Positions 9,048-18,798 of a stretch of DNA of 64,000 bases are shown piece by piece. The notes under the pieces were generated by a model. The model did no database searches, was not told the DNA's origin, and was given only the letters and a program-made list of their open reading frames with translations. Position 1 is the first letter of the stretch; each line of letters starts with the position of its first letter. The DNA is from Isochrysis galbana (Eukaryota > Haptophyta > Isochrysidales > Isochrysidaceae), in contig CM030936.1 in assembly GCA_018136815.1 (NCBI GenBank), forward strand, positions 2,445,079 to 2,509,078, in the 5' to 3' direction. Both the position numbers and the translations under genes were made by a program.

Positions 9048-12000
9048 ATGCCGGCCGCGCTAGCGCCAAAGGTGAAGCATTCGCGCCCCTCGGCCGGGCC
9101 GCAGCTTGATGCAGAGCTTGCTGAGATCCTACGCGATGCGCTCGACGCACGGCACAAGAGCTCAGAGAGCTTCGCTGAAGACCTCACTGAGGCCTTCAAG
9201 CGGCTACCCAAAGAGAACATTGAGGCGGCCGCGGCAGTGTGCAGAGATCTCGGCAACGAGGCCGTCAAGGCTGAGCGGTGGGAGGATGCGCTCGAGCACT
9301 ACACCTCGGTCCTTGCGGCCTACCCACATGATCATGAGGTCCTCGCCAACCGAGCGCTCGCGTACGCCGCCGCCGCTCCCGGCATGCTGCAGCGCTCGCA
9401 GGGGTGACGTTTGCCAGTACAGACCCGGGGAAGGTTCCCGCAGCTTCCGCGCCCGCTTGCCAGGGCGCTTGCCCATTGCCTGCCGCCCGCGCGTGCAGGT
9501 ACCTCAATCTAAAGCGCGGGCCCGAGGCTCTGCAAGACGCTGCGCTCTGCGTCAACCTCAAGAAGAACTTCGCCAAGGGCTACTACCGCTTTGGCTGCGC
9601 ACTCGAGGAGTGCAAGATGTACAAGGAAAGCGCGTCAGTGTTTGCCAAGGTAGTCGAGATGGAGCCTGGCAACGTGGAGGCGGCCGGCCGGTTGCTCAAG
9701 GCGCGCAACATGCTAGAGATGGTGATGAACGTAGAGCGCGTCAACGACCCTCTGTGGATGCATAAGCCCGAGCCGCCCAAGTCGGAGATTCAGCTGCGTG
9801 CCGAGGAGGCGCAGGCGCTCAATGACAAGGAGATGAACCAGCTCCGTGAGGAGATCGGCAAGGCCACCTTCGACTACGACTACCTGTACGTGCATATGTC
9901 CAAGTCGGACAAGTGGTACGAGGAGTCAATGATGGCCAAGGGGCTCAACATGCACCTGCTCGCGCACTCCGCTGTACATGCGCCGCGCGTCGAGCTCGAG
10001 AGGCTCATGGACCCGAATCACACCGACTCGTTCGCCGAGGCCATCCGCTCGCACGTGCCCACGCTCGTGCCGCGCGGCCAGGCGGGTGTCGTGCTCCTAC
10101 TGGGCGGCACGATGGGGCTACTTCCCCTCATTGCAGTAGAGGCGGGCGCGAACCAGGTCTACGTGGCCGAGCCGCACGGCTTCTGCGCCAAGATGGCGCA
10201 CGCGCAGGTGTGCGTGGCCACGCTCGCACGCGCTGCGCGCCACGCTGCATGGGCAGGCCGCGGTGCCTCCGGGTCGCCCCGTTGCGCCCTGCTCACGGTA
10301 TTTCCTTCCCCATGTCATCGTCATCGCGCTCACAGGTCGGACGCCACACACTGCTGACGTTTGAGCGCGAGAACTGGTCGCGGCTACCCATGACACTCGG
10401 GCTGGCAGAGCGCACTAGGCAAGCGGGCTCGGCCGCCTTCAAGCTTGGCAAGCACGAGCAGGCCATTGCGCTCTACACTGAGGCACTGCAGGCAGCGGAC
10501 ACCCTCTCGACGGATGGCGAGCTCAAGACCTTGCTTTTGTGCAACCGCTCCCTCTGCTACCTCAAGCTTGGCGAGCCTGACGCAGCGCTCGCGGACGCCA
10601 CCGCCGCGCAGAAGGTACTACCCTCACAGCCCAAAGCATACTACCGCGCCGCGCAGGCACTCCACGCCCTCGGCCGGAATGCAGACGCGCGAGAGGCGCT
10701 CAACGCCGTCTTAAGCCGCTCACGCAACAACAAGAATTCCGATGCGGAGCGCATGCTGGGCGAGCTCGAAGGCCTCCCGGCGCGCGGCCCGGCGCTCGCG
10801 CGGCCGGCTGCAGGCGGGGATGGGGGCGCCTACAGCAAGGGTGGCGGCGCCTCTCGCAAACGCCCTGCGCGCGAGGACCGTGCGCAGCGGTTGACAGTCA
10901 AAGAGGTGAACGAAGCTCTCGAGTCGCGCTGCGCCAAGGTCAAGGCGATCCATAAGCCGCTCGACCAGCTGCGCCTCCACCATGAACTAGGGCACAAGCC
11001 CGATTTGGTGGTACTGACCAACTTTGACTGGAGCCTGCTTGCCGACGGCATCATCACGTCGGTCAACAACCTGAAAAACGAGGAGCTCTTGCGGCCGGCA
11101 ACAACAGTTCTTCCCGCGGCCGCGCGAGTCTGGGCTATGGCAGTGCAGGTGCGTGCAGCCCGGCGTGCAGGCCGTGCACTAGGCTCACGATCAAATCCCA
11201 TTGATGCCAAACTCGGGCCGCGGTGTGTCGGTGCATCTACACACACCACGCCTTGCGGCACAACGACGGTGTGCGTGTCAGACGGGCCTCACCTCCGTGC
11301 AGCGGACCTAATCGACTACCATCTTGATGTGCGCCCACTCCATTTGCGTGTCACAGGTGCTGCCCAACACGGGCGTACCAATCGACTCGTCGCCAATGGA
11401 GAGCCTCTTCTGGTCGCCCACACTTCGGAAAGTCCAGCTCGACGAGCCGCACTACCGTCGCATTGTGCGTCCACTTACAAACCCGACCGTCGCTTTCAGC
11501 TTCGACTTCCGCCCATCATCACCCGTCATCAAGCCTGAGCGAACTGTGGTGGAGATGCCCGTGGTTGAGGATGGACGCGCCAACGCCATCATCTTTTGGT
11601 TTGAAATGCCGATGGGCCCTGCGGGGCGCATCTCGAACGCCCCGGCGCCGGCCCTACCACCTGGCGCGCGGCAGCTTACCCTCGGTCAGGCGCTGCAGTA
11701 CCTGCCGCCCCTCGACGTGTCCTCCGGTTCTAGTCTAGCAATTCATGCCTCGCACAATCGCACGCGCATGCTTTTCTCGCACGCTGAAGCGGACGGCCGT
11801 CCTGCGCCATTGCCGCACCCTCGCCGTGGGCTTATCCTCGGGGTGCAGTTGCACACGTTGCAGGACTCGGCGCTCAATCGGCCTCTTGCGGCGGCGCTGC
11901 GCAAGGCGCTCTTCAGGCTGCCCGCCTCGAAGCCCGCCCTTGTCCTACATGTGGGCGCGGGCGTAGGCACTCAGTCGGTCGTGGCGGCTCAGGCCCGCCC

Positions 12001-12958
12001 CGACGTCGCCGATTACGTCGTGGCGTGCGAGAAGTCGGCCACCCTCATCGACGTAGCGGAAAAGGTAGCCCACATCAATTCGGTCGGCGATCGCATCTCC
12101 TTCTTGCAGAAAGATTGCCGGAACCTGAAGGCGCATGAAGACATGCCGCACAAGGCAGACGTGCTTGTCCTCGAGTGCCTCGACACTGCACTTCTTGCCG
12201 AGGGCATCCTCCACTACCTGCAGCACCTCCGCGGCAAGTTTACCGCTGAACACGCCGCCATTATCCCGGCGGCTGGCGTGGTTAAGGGGATGCTTGTCGA
12301 GATGCGCTCGGGCGAGATCCACGGGATTGACATGACAATGTCGGACGCCTACCGATGGTCGAAGGAGGCGAAGCCTGTCCATTTACGGGAGGGTGAGTAC
12401 ACACAGTTGACCGAGGTCTTCGACATATTCGTCTTTGATTTTGCGTCGGCAGCAGTGGAGCAGCAAGTAGAGAACCTCGAAGTCATCATCTCGCGCGACG
12501 GCATCGTCTCGGCGCTCGTCTTTTGGTACGACCTCATCCTTGACGAGGACATCGTCGTCTCCACCTCGCCATTTGTGCCGCCCGAACAGGCCTTGAGCTT
12601 CGGTCAAGGCCTTGTGTACCTTCAGCCAGCTGAGACGCGTGTCAAGCGCGGCGCCACCCTCCCATTGTTGGCGGCGCATAACTCCCTTGAGATGATGTTC
12701 ACGATAGAGGAGGACAAACTTACGCGGAAGGGCTCTGATTGTGAGCTGCTACCGCATACACGCTTCGATCCGCGGTGGGAGGGCGCGCGGGTGAATCTTG
12801 ACGACCAGTGGAAGAAGATTATCCAGGGTCTTGCGTCAAATCCTAAGGACTCTGCACATTTGCAAGAGGGGGTGATGCGATTCGCCGCGCAGTCAGCGGC
12901 CTTTGGCATCGACACCGCTGTGGCTGAGCGATGTGCTCTAACATTTCTCACAGATTGA
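9048..12958 (+). CDS. TPR-containing protein arginine methyltransferase (PRMT9/PRMT7-like)
   Basis: Four exons, 9048-9361, 9499-10207, 10336-11148 and 11357-12958, join in phase to 1145 aa. The first junction restores a TPR (NRALAYLNLKRGPEALQDAA). Layout: N-terminal TPRs (about 60-190), a first methyltransferase-like half with a degenerate glycine motif (VVLLLGGTMGLLPLIAVEAG), further TPRs (about 355-450), a linker, then a second half with a good SAM motif (VLHVGAGVGTQSVVAAQARP) and acidic loop (VLVLECLDTALLAEG) for guanidinium binding. TPR plus tandem methyltransferase halves is the PRMT9 architecture. It should transfer methyl groups from SAM to arginines of cytosolic or nuclear proteins. 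Odd points: TPRs are interleaved between the two halves, and the stop codon lies in a tandem duplication. Confidence 0.85.
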
Positions 12959-13017
12959 AGGTAGGTCACGAAGCATAACATTTCTCACAGACTGAAGGTA
13001 GGTAGGTCACAAAGCAT
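12938..13017. repeat. tandem duplication spanning the stop codon
   Basis: About 36-40 bases containing ACATTTCTCACAGATTGAAG and GTAGGTCACGAAGCAT are repeated once. The first copy carries the methyltransferase stop codon; the second is in the 3' UTR. An AATAAAA at about 13338 is a possible polyadenylation signal. Confidence 0.7.
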
Positions 13018-13860
13018 TTCCATGGCGTCGTGGCGAGTGTAAACGCGGCAAGTCCAAACGGTAGCGGCCGCGTCCTCCACTCAACACGCAACGACCTTCT
13101 GCAACACAATTCCTACTGCTGCCGTTGAGAGGGCAGTCCCCTCGCGATCCTCTCTCCTAGGACCATCCGATGTTTCGATGTTCTCCAAATACTATTATGT
13201 GCTGTCTCCCTCTTCCCGTCCGGATATTTATTTGAATGTAATGGTGATGTAGACAAAGTTGTGCATTTGGGGGGGGGGGGGGGGCTTATTGCGTTTCGTG
13301 CCTTCGTGCTGTATTAACTGCCTTGCCACCGTTGATAATAAAACAAATGAGCATGAGTGCCGCAATAGCAACTAAGTTTGTACGTAAGTTCACATGGGAC
13401 ATGGGGGCGGCGCTTCGTGCCCTCCCTCCGGGCTCCAACTCCCCTCTGTGCGACCCGTCGGTCAACCTCAGACTCTGCCTTCTAGCGTGAGCTGAGCATT
13501 CACAACCCTGGCGAAGTCCCCCAATGGGCGCGGGTCAAGAGGCGCACTCCCAAGCCCACATAAGCCGTCACTCGTACTGCCCCCCCCCCGCCCCCACCTA
13601 ATATAATATATGTACTCCGCACCCAGGTAGTGGCACCAAACGTTGGACCTCCCGGCGTGGTTTCACAAATACATATGAAAAAACAAGTCGGAGTCGACTT
13701 GGTACTTTGGACTAACAACCACAAAACCGGAAGGGAGCTCCAGTGGACAATGTATAACATAAAGCACCCAGAGAACCCGGTAGAAGGGGGCTCACCGAAC
13801 GATCCCAATCCCAACCTAGGGATCGGACTGCTCGCTCGACAGGGGGAACCACATTAAAGC
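13018..13860 (+). other. 3' flank with a partial short-element copy
   Basis: 13510-13600 (GCGCACTCCCAAGCCC, then CGTACTG and a poly-C run) matches part of the element at 14340-14420 in the same orientation, at roughly 75-80 percent. 13630-13857 has one plus frame (LQWTMYNIKHPENPVEG) of no known family, possibly a transposon remnant. The rest shows nothing. Confidence 0.45.
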
Positions 13861-13883
13861 CCTACGAGCCAAATGCCAATTGG

Positions 13884-14204
13884 CCAACTAACTTTCTTTT
13901 TGTAGTTGGTTCGCATGGGGGAGGGCACGCTGCCTCCCCCCTCTCTCCCTCTCCCTCCTCCCGCCTCCTGGCGCCCACACCTTGATTGATGCGAAGGTGC
14001 GAGGCGCGCGCGGCGGTGCGGCGGGCGAGGGGCGCGGCGGTGAGGCGCGCGGCGGTAAAGCGGGCGAGAGTGAGGCAGATGAAGCAGGCGGTGCCACAAG
14101 ACACGATCCCTGCACGGGGGTTTGCGAGGGCGAGGGGGGAGATATTTGTAAGGATGCATGTGTGTATGTGTCTTGTGCCATCACTTCAAGGCGTGCGGGC
14201 ACAA
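13884..14204 (+). mobile_element. short hairpin-headed retroelement copy (E1)
   Basis: Begins with a stem-loop: CCAACTA at 13884-13890 pairs with TAGTTGG at 13903-13909, with a longer loop that reads as a 7-base insertion relative to the LINE hairpin at 30297. It is followed by CGCATGGGGGAGGGCACGC and a C-rich tract, matching the copy near 22330. The body has GCGGCGGTG-type repeats. It ends where the next element begins. No coding capacity or 3' tail is seen, so it is probably truncated by the neighbouring insertion. Confidence 0.6.
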
Positions 14205-14575
14205 CCTACTTTTATAAGTGGGGGTCAATGGGGGCCTCGCGCCCCCCTCTCTCTCCATCGCGGACACCCCCCGGGGTGGGCCCGTACATTCAACCTCAGC
14301 CCCTGCCCTCCGGCAGGGGCTGGGCAATCATCATTCTGGCCCAGACCCCTAGTGGGCGCGGGCCGCGAGCCGCACTCCCAGGCCCGCATGGGCCAGCTCT
14401 CGTACTGACTCCCCCCCCCATCCCTGGTCGCCAGGCAGACAGGGGACTCAGGGCGGCACCCAAGGCCAGCGAGACGAGCGAGGGAGAGAGAGGCAGGGGG
14501 GGCCAGGGAGGGGCTGAGCCCCAGCCTCCACTGCCCCCTGAGCTGCCACTGCTGGCCCTCTGGGCGCCCCCCTGA
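14205..14575 (+). mobile_element. short hairpin-headed retroelement copy (E2)
   Basis: Starts with CCTACTT/AAGTGGG around loop TTAT, then TCAATGGGGGCCTCGCGCCC, in which GGGGGCC..GCCCCCC can form a second hairpin after the ATG. A third perfect 11-bp hairpin (CAGCCCCTGCC/GGCAGGGGCTG) lies at 14297-14322. The 270-bp body recurs inverted at 15243-15560, and a 90-bp part recurs at 13510. Such inverted duplicates could be two independent insertions or a fold-back element; the divergence between arms favours independent copies. Confidence 0.7.
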
Positions 14576-14711
14576 CCCCCTGAAGGACCTCTGAGAGCAG
14601 GCCGTGGCGCGCCGCATGGCGACGCGCCGTAGGGACCGGGGCGGAAGAGAATGGAACGAGGGAGAGGGGGGGATTCGCATCCCCCCCGATGGAGTGCGGT
14701 TAGAAACAGGC

Positions 14712-14733
14712 CCCGTTTGCGTTAGCAAACGGG
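14712..14733. repeat. perfect 9-bp stem-loop
   Basis: CCCGTTTGC and GCAAACGGG flank the tetraloop GTTA. It is isolated in a G-rich intergenic stretch between the inverted elements. Role unknown. Confidence 0.6.
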
Positions 14734-15071
14734 TAGGGGGCGGCCGGCGACAGGCGGGAGAGAGAAGGGAGTGGCTCAAGATCGAGGAGAGTATCCTGAA
14801 GGTGGCACAGGCTACTCGACTCGCAGTCATTTATTTCTCGAGAACTGCTCACGGCGCGAGCTGGTAAGGGCCGATCCTCTTTGTTGACGAGAGGTTCCTC
14901 CCCCCCCCCGGTACTTTTTCCCGGAGAGTCGCCCGACGTAGGTCGGTCCGCCTCGATGGGTTTTCCCTCATTTTAACTTGTGGGGGGTTAGAATGGGAGC
15001 CGGGGGTCTGCGAGGGGGGAGATATGGAGGGGTGCATACGTGGATGTATCTGTGGCAGCAACACGCGCCGA

Positions 15072-15240
15072 GGCGTACGGGCAGGTGCGTTGAGGGTTGT
15101 CGTGTTGGTACCAGGCTAGTTAGTGAGAGTAGTGGTACTAATGCTCAGTTAGATTATTATCAAGGCGTGCGGGCAGGTGCGTTGAGGGGTGTCGTGATAG
15201 TACCGGGCTAGTGGGAGTAGTGGTACTAACGCTCAGTTGT
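15072..15240. repeat. tandem repeat of about 85 bp, two units
   Basis: Each unit runs from GCGTGCGGGCAGGTGCGTTG through GTGGTACTAACGCTCAGTTG to TTATTAT. The word GTAGTAGTGGTACGAATGCTC near 61375 is a distant third copy beside another element tail, so the unit belongs to the dispersed family. Confidence 0.75.
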
Positions 15241-15242
15241 TT

Positions 15243-15560
15243 TATTATATCGCCTCTCGCCTCGCTGTCGCTGGCCATTGGAGCCGCCCTGCGGCCTCTA
15301 TCTGCCTGGCGACCAGGGGCCACGGGAGGGGGGGGAGTCAGCTCGAGGGCAGGCCCAACGCGAGCGTGGGAGTGCGGCTCACGACCCGCGCCCACTAGAG
15401 GTCTGGGTCAGATTGTTGAATGCCCAGCCCTTGCCAGAAGGCAAGGGCTAAGGTTGATTGTACGGGCCCACCCCGGGGCAGCCGGGGCAGGTGTCCGCGA
15501 TGGAGAGAGGGGGGCGCGAGGCCCCCATTGACCCACCCCCACTTATAAAAGTAGGTTGGT
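15243..15560 (-). mobile_element. short hairpin-headed retroelement copy (E3), inverted partner of E2
   Basis: In minus sense it opens with CCTACTT, TTAT, AAGTGGG, then GTCAATGGGGGCCTCGCGCC and the same body as E2. Its internal hairpin at 15426-15449 (AGCCCTTGCC/GGCAAGGGCT) keeps pairing with C-to-T and G-to-A changes matched on both arms relative to E2. Its 5' hairpin is where the next element inserted. Confidence 0.7.
15543..15560 (+). repeat. target-site duplication, left copy
   Basis: TTATAAAAGTAGGTTGGT immediately before the element at 15561 is repeated exactly at 16316-16333 immediately after it. An 18-bp perfect duplication is typical of target-primed reverse transcription. Confidence 0.88.
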
Positions 15561-16315
15561 CAACTAAGTTTATACTTGGTTGACCCATGGGGGGGCACGA
15601 GCCCCCCCATCTCTCCACTCCTCCCCTGCCATGGGGGAGGAACCACCCATCCTCCTGGCATGCCTGATGGCTTGCCAAGAGGCCACTGCCCTACTGACCC
15701 ACTTCCTTCCCCACAGGCTCGCCCCATTCGCCCATCCTGCCCCTCGTGACCAGCCCAATGCTCCAACCCCCCCTCCCCCCCCTGGTCGACAGGCTGACAG
15801 GTGCAGATTGGGGGCCCCAGAGGCTCGGGAGCGCCAGCGAGGGAGAGGCAGGGGAGGCCAGGGCCCAGCCCCAGCCTCCTCTGCCCCCTGAGCTGGCCTC
15901 CAGGAGCCTCCAGGGGCCGCCAGAGGGCAGCTGGAGGCCTGCCGCAGGCGCGCCATCGCGCGTGCCGCAGGAGAGGGGAGAGAGAGCGCGGAGAAGGGGG
16001 TGGGCGCGAGCGAGAGCTCCGCCCACCGGAAAATCGGTAAGTCTCGCGCCTGTTTACAGGTAAGACGAGACAGAGTCGGCCGCCCACTCGGAGACACAAG
16101 AGGAAGGGGGGGAAAGATCACCGGGGGGGGGGGGCGCGGGCCACCGGACCATATCTAAGCCCTCCACCCCAATCCCCCTAGTAGTGTACGGGGGGAGCCG
16201 TCTGATGGCGGGGGGAGAAGGGCCGGGGAATGGGGGTGTAGAGAGTATGCTACGTGCTACTTGTAGTGGGTAGTGGTTCCATTCGCCGCGAGTGCGGTAA
16301 GAATATTAAAAGGTT
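15561..16315 (+). mobile_element. complete non-autonomous short retroelement (type A, 755 bp)
   Basis: Both ends are set by the flanking 18-bp duplication. 5' end: stem CAACTAAGT/ACTTGGTTG with loop TTAT at 15561-15582, then ACCCATGG and a second stem GGGGGGGC/GCCCCCCC around ACGA. 3' end: GAATATTAAAAGG plus TT. There is no protein-coding potential beyond GC-rich chance frames. Splice-like words occur inside (TTCCTTCCCCACAG). The same element is found, longer, at 30771-31737 and 5'-truncated at 25683-26080. Sharing its 5' and 3' ends with LINE fragments here implies it is mobilised by that LINE in trans; this is inference. Confidence 0.85.
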
Positions 16316-16333
16316 TTATAAAAGTAGGTTGGT
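16316..16333 (+). repeat. target-site duplication, right copy
   Basis: Exact repeat of 15543-15560. The following sequence (TATTTCC) is therefore the original 5' flank of element E3. Confidence 0.88.
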
Positions 16334-16852
16334 TATTTCCTAGTCAGCTCCTTCCAACCTAAGCACGCACAATTGTAGCGCCAATCCTCCTCAGGCCCGC
16401 TGCTTGGAGGAACGTGGGGGTAGCGGACCTCGCAGCACCGAGCCCACACGCACACACCCACACCCACCGGCCCACACGGTTTGAGTCGGGGGGTCTCTTC
16501 AGTACGGAAAGGCACGGCCTCTAGCATCGATGATCAGACTCCGCCACAAAGCCACAAAACATGAGTTACGACGTCCCGGGCACCTAGCATAAAGGTCAAC
16601 GTAGCACCGCTTTTGGGAATGGTCCTCTCGAACCTGATTGCACTTTCCGTGACGCTCGCTACATCAGAGGACTCAAAGATGAGCAACCGAATCGTGGAAG
16701 GCGCCCAACGTGTAAGCACTGCAACGGCCATGGAACAACGCGGCAGAAGGATCGGCGCCGTGCAATGTTGTAGGTTAAGTGTCCATGCGCGCGGCTGCCG
16801 TGAGGACATCGCGAGAGAACAACTTCAACATGGGATTTGTCGGATTAAACGC
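16334..16852. other. intergenic, nothing recognised
   Basis: Weak frames on both strands; one minus frame at 16333-16527 ends GWKELTRK with several Cys, but no family or splice partner is apparent. Confidence 0.3.
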
Positions 16853-18798
16853 TTATGAGCTCTCAGGGTCTCCCTTGTCATTATAATTGCAGACGGAGAC
16901 CATGACGATGACGGCACCAGCCATTATAGGAAGAGTAAAAGGGCCATCAAGGAATGCGGCATTAAGGATCGTGGTGAAGACGATGGCGCCCGTTGTGGCG
17001 ATCGTCTTCATAATGGAGTCGGCATACTTTATGCTCAGCGCCACCAACACCCCTCCCACACCGCCAACAAAGGCACAGACGCCGGCCATCGCAGTCCACC
17101 TGAAAGCGGGATGAGGCAAGGCAAGATGAGTTCCATCGCATGCGCGTCTATGAGCGACACCGCCCTAGGACATGTTGCTCTGCGTCCTTGCATCCGGAAT
17201 CTTGTTACCACACTCAACTTCCTGCCTTGCAAACGCATAGCCTCACCGCACATACCCCCTTACCCCGCGCCTCACCCTTGGAAAGGCCTGCGCGGATTGT
17301 CGTAAAGCATTATAGGAGTGTAGATGATAATCGACCAGAAGGCCAGCTGAAAGTTGCGATCCCACACAGAATAGGTCTCCGTCTTGGACTTCAGCACCTG
17401 CATGTGGGATAGGATACGGCTAGAAACACCATGAGAGCAAGGGCGTGCCCATTAGAGAACGAATCGACTAGGGCACAGGCCGGTCTCGCCTTGCTCACGG
17501 GACTAACGAGGGTAGACGGACTAAGGGGGGGCTCCCTGAATTTGGGGGTCACATCCAAGAAGCTGCACGCATCGAGCGGGGGAAAAGGCACCGCGCGCCT
17601 TCTCGAAGTAGATTGAGACGAAGCCTGAGAGCGCTACGTCACCAAAGGAAGCTGCGAGACCAAAGAGGTACTCCACGTAAGCCAAGCGCATCTTGGCGTC
17701 GCCGTCCTTCCCAACTGCCTGCAGGACGTGAGGAGATCATGAGACTCTGGCCTTGCTTCAGGAGAGACGATCTCATGGCCGAGTCTCCCAAGTGCAGCGA
17801 GGGCGAGCAGGCTTTCATCAACAAGAGGGACTGGCCCGCGAGAGATACTCGCTCGCACGGGCAAACGGGCTGCGCGACCGGTGCCGTCGCCGTACGAGTG
17901 CCTCCCAGGACTCACAGGCGGTCTCATCGTTTGAGGCAGATGGACGTCTACGATCTCACCTTTGGCATGGCTTCGTGCGAAATGAGTACCACTCCTAGGG
18001 TTAGGGTGAGCAGAGCACGCCACTTGCGCAGGTGGAGTCGCCGGTTGAGGATCACAACCGAAAATATGGCGGTGGTGAACACCTTCATCTGGAAGGAATA
18101 CGGAGGGGGCGAGGTTTGGATAGCTGCAGACTGATGACGCACCCGCTGCGTACACCGCACCTGTGCGATGATGGCAAACGTGGCTGCGTCGATATATTTG
18201 AGCGAAAGAAACCCTAGGATATTCATCGCGAGATAGATCGCCGCGGGCACGAGCATGGTCAAGCTGTGCCTTACGAGGTATACGTACTTGGACCAGGCAG
18301 AGCCCGCCGGCACGTCAGACGGCGTGTCAGAGTACACAATCTATGGCATAGCAAAGGCACGCGTCAGCACCGAAGCGCAGGAGGTTGATCGGTTGCTGCG
18401 TACACCCGCGCACGCGTCCGACGCAGGCGGCGCCCTCACGCGCGGCTGGCTACCCTCCGGCTTCCTTTTTCTCCATACGCATAAATATTTCATTTTGGCG
18501 TACGTATGCCTCGTACCTGGAGTGCCGAGAGGAGCATTTTGGCGAGCTCCATTACGAGTAAGACGGAGGATGTGGAGTACGTCTCTCGGAGCGAGCCGCG
18601 CGAATATCGCCGCACGAGCGCGTACGCCGTGTTCTGGATGACGACCGCCCCAAGGATGAGCGCTTTGATGCCAAACCAGTCGAAGGAGAGGCAGCAGAGC
18701 GAGCCTCGCTGGGTGGGGAGCTCGGGCTCGTCGGATGGGACGAGCTGGTGCGCCTCCTCACGCTCATCCTCAGGCGCCACCTTGGCGTAGCTGGCCAT
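16853..18798 (-). CDS. SLC35A-type nucleotide-sugar transporter
   Basis: Six exons (18798-18517, 18340-18161, 18088-17960, 17718-17599, 17397-17276, 17099-16853) sum to 1080 bases, 359 aa. The product is a ten-helix Golgi/ER antiporter exchanging a nucleotide sugar (UDP-galactose, CMP-sialic acid or relative) for the nucleotide monophosphate; substrate cannot be told from sequence. Family signatures in order: ALRRYSRG-like first loop, PAAIYLAMNILGFLSLKYID, MKVFTTAIFSVVILNRRLHL, GFVSIYFEK|VLKSKTETYSVWDRN, IIIYTPIM, LVALSIKYADSIMKTIATTG and LPIMAGAVIVMVSV. Intron 4 begins GCGCGC: only a GC-AG junction keeps the YFEKVLKS motif and phase, whereas the nearest GT would insert foreign residues. ATG at 18798 has a good context (ATGGCC). 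Confidence 0.92.

Noticed and set aside
14712..14733. Bacterial-type rho-independent terminator
   Set aside because: A perfect stem but no T-run follows and the context is a eukaryotic intergenic region.
14209..15550. Single fold-back transposon with long terminal inverted repeats
   Set aside because: The two arms differ at many positions and each starts with its own 5' hairpin, so two separate insertions in opposite orientation explain them better.
15560..16121. Several 100-180-codon frames on both strands
   Set aside because: They lie inside the short retroelement; the same positions in the copy at 31 kb are out of frame relative to these, so no protein is conserved.
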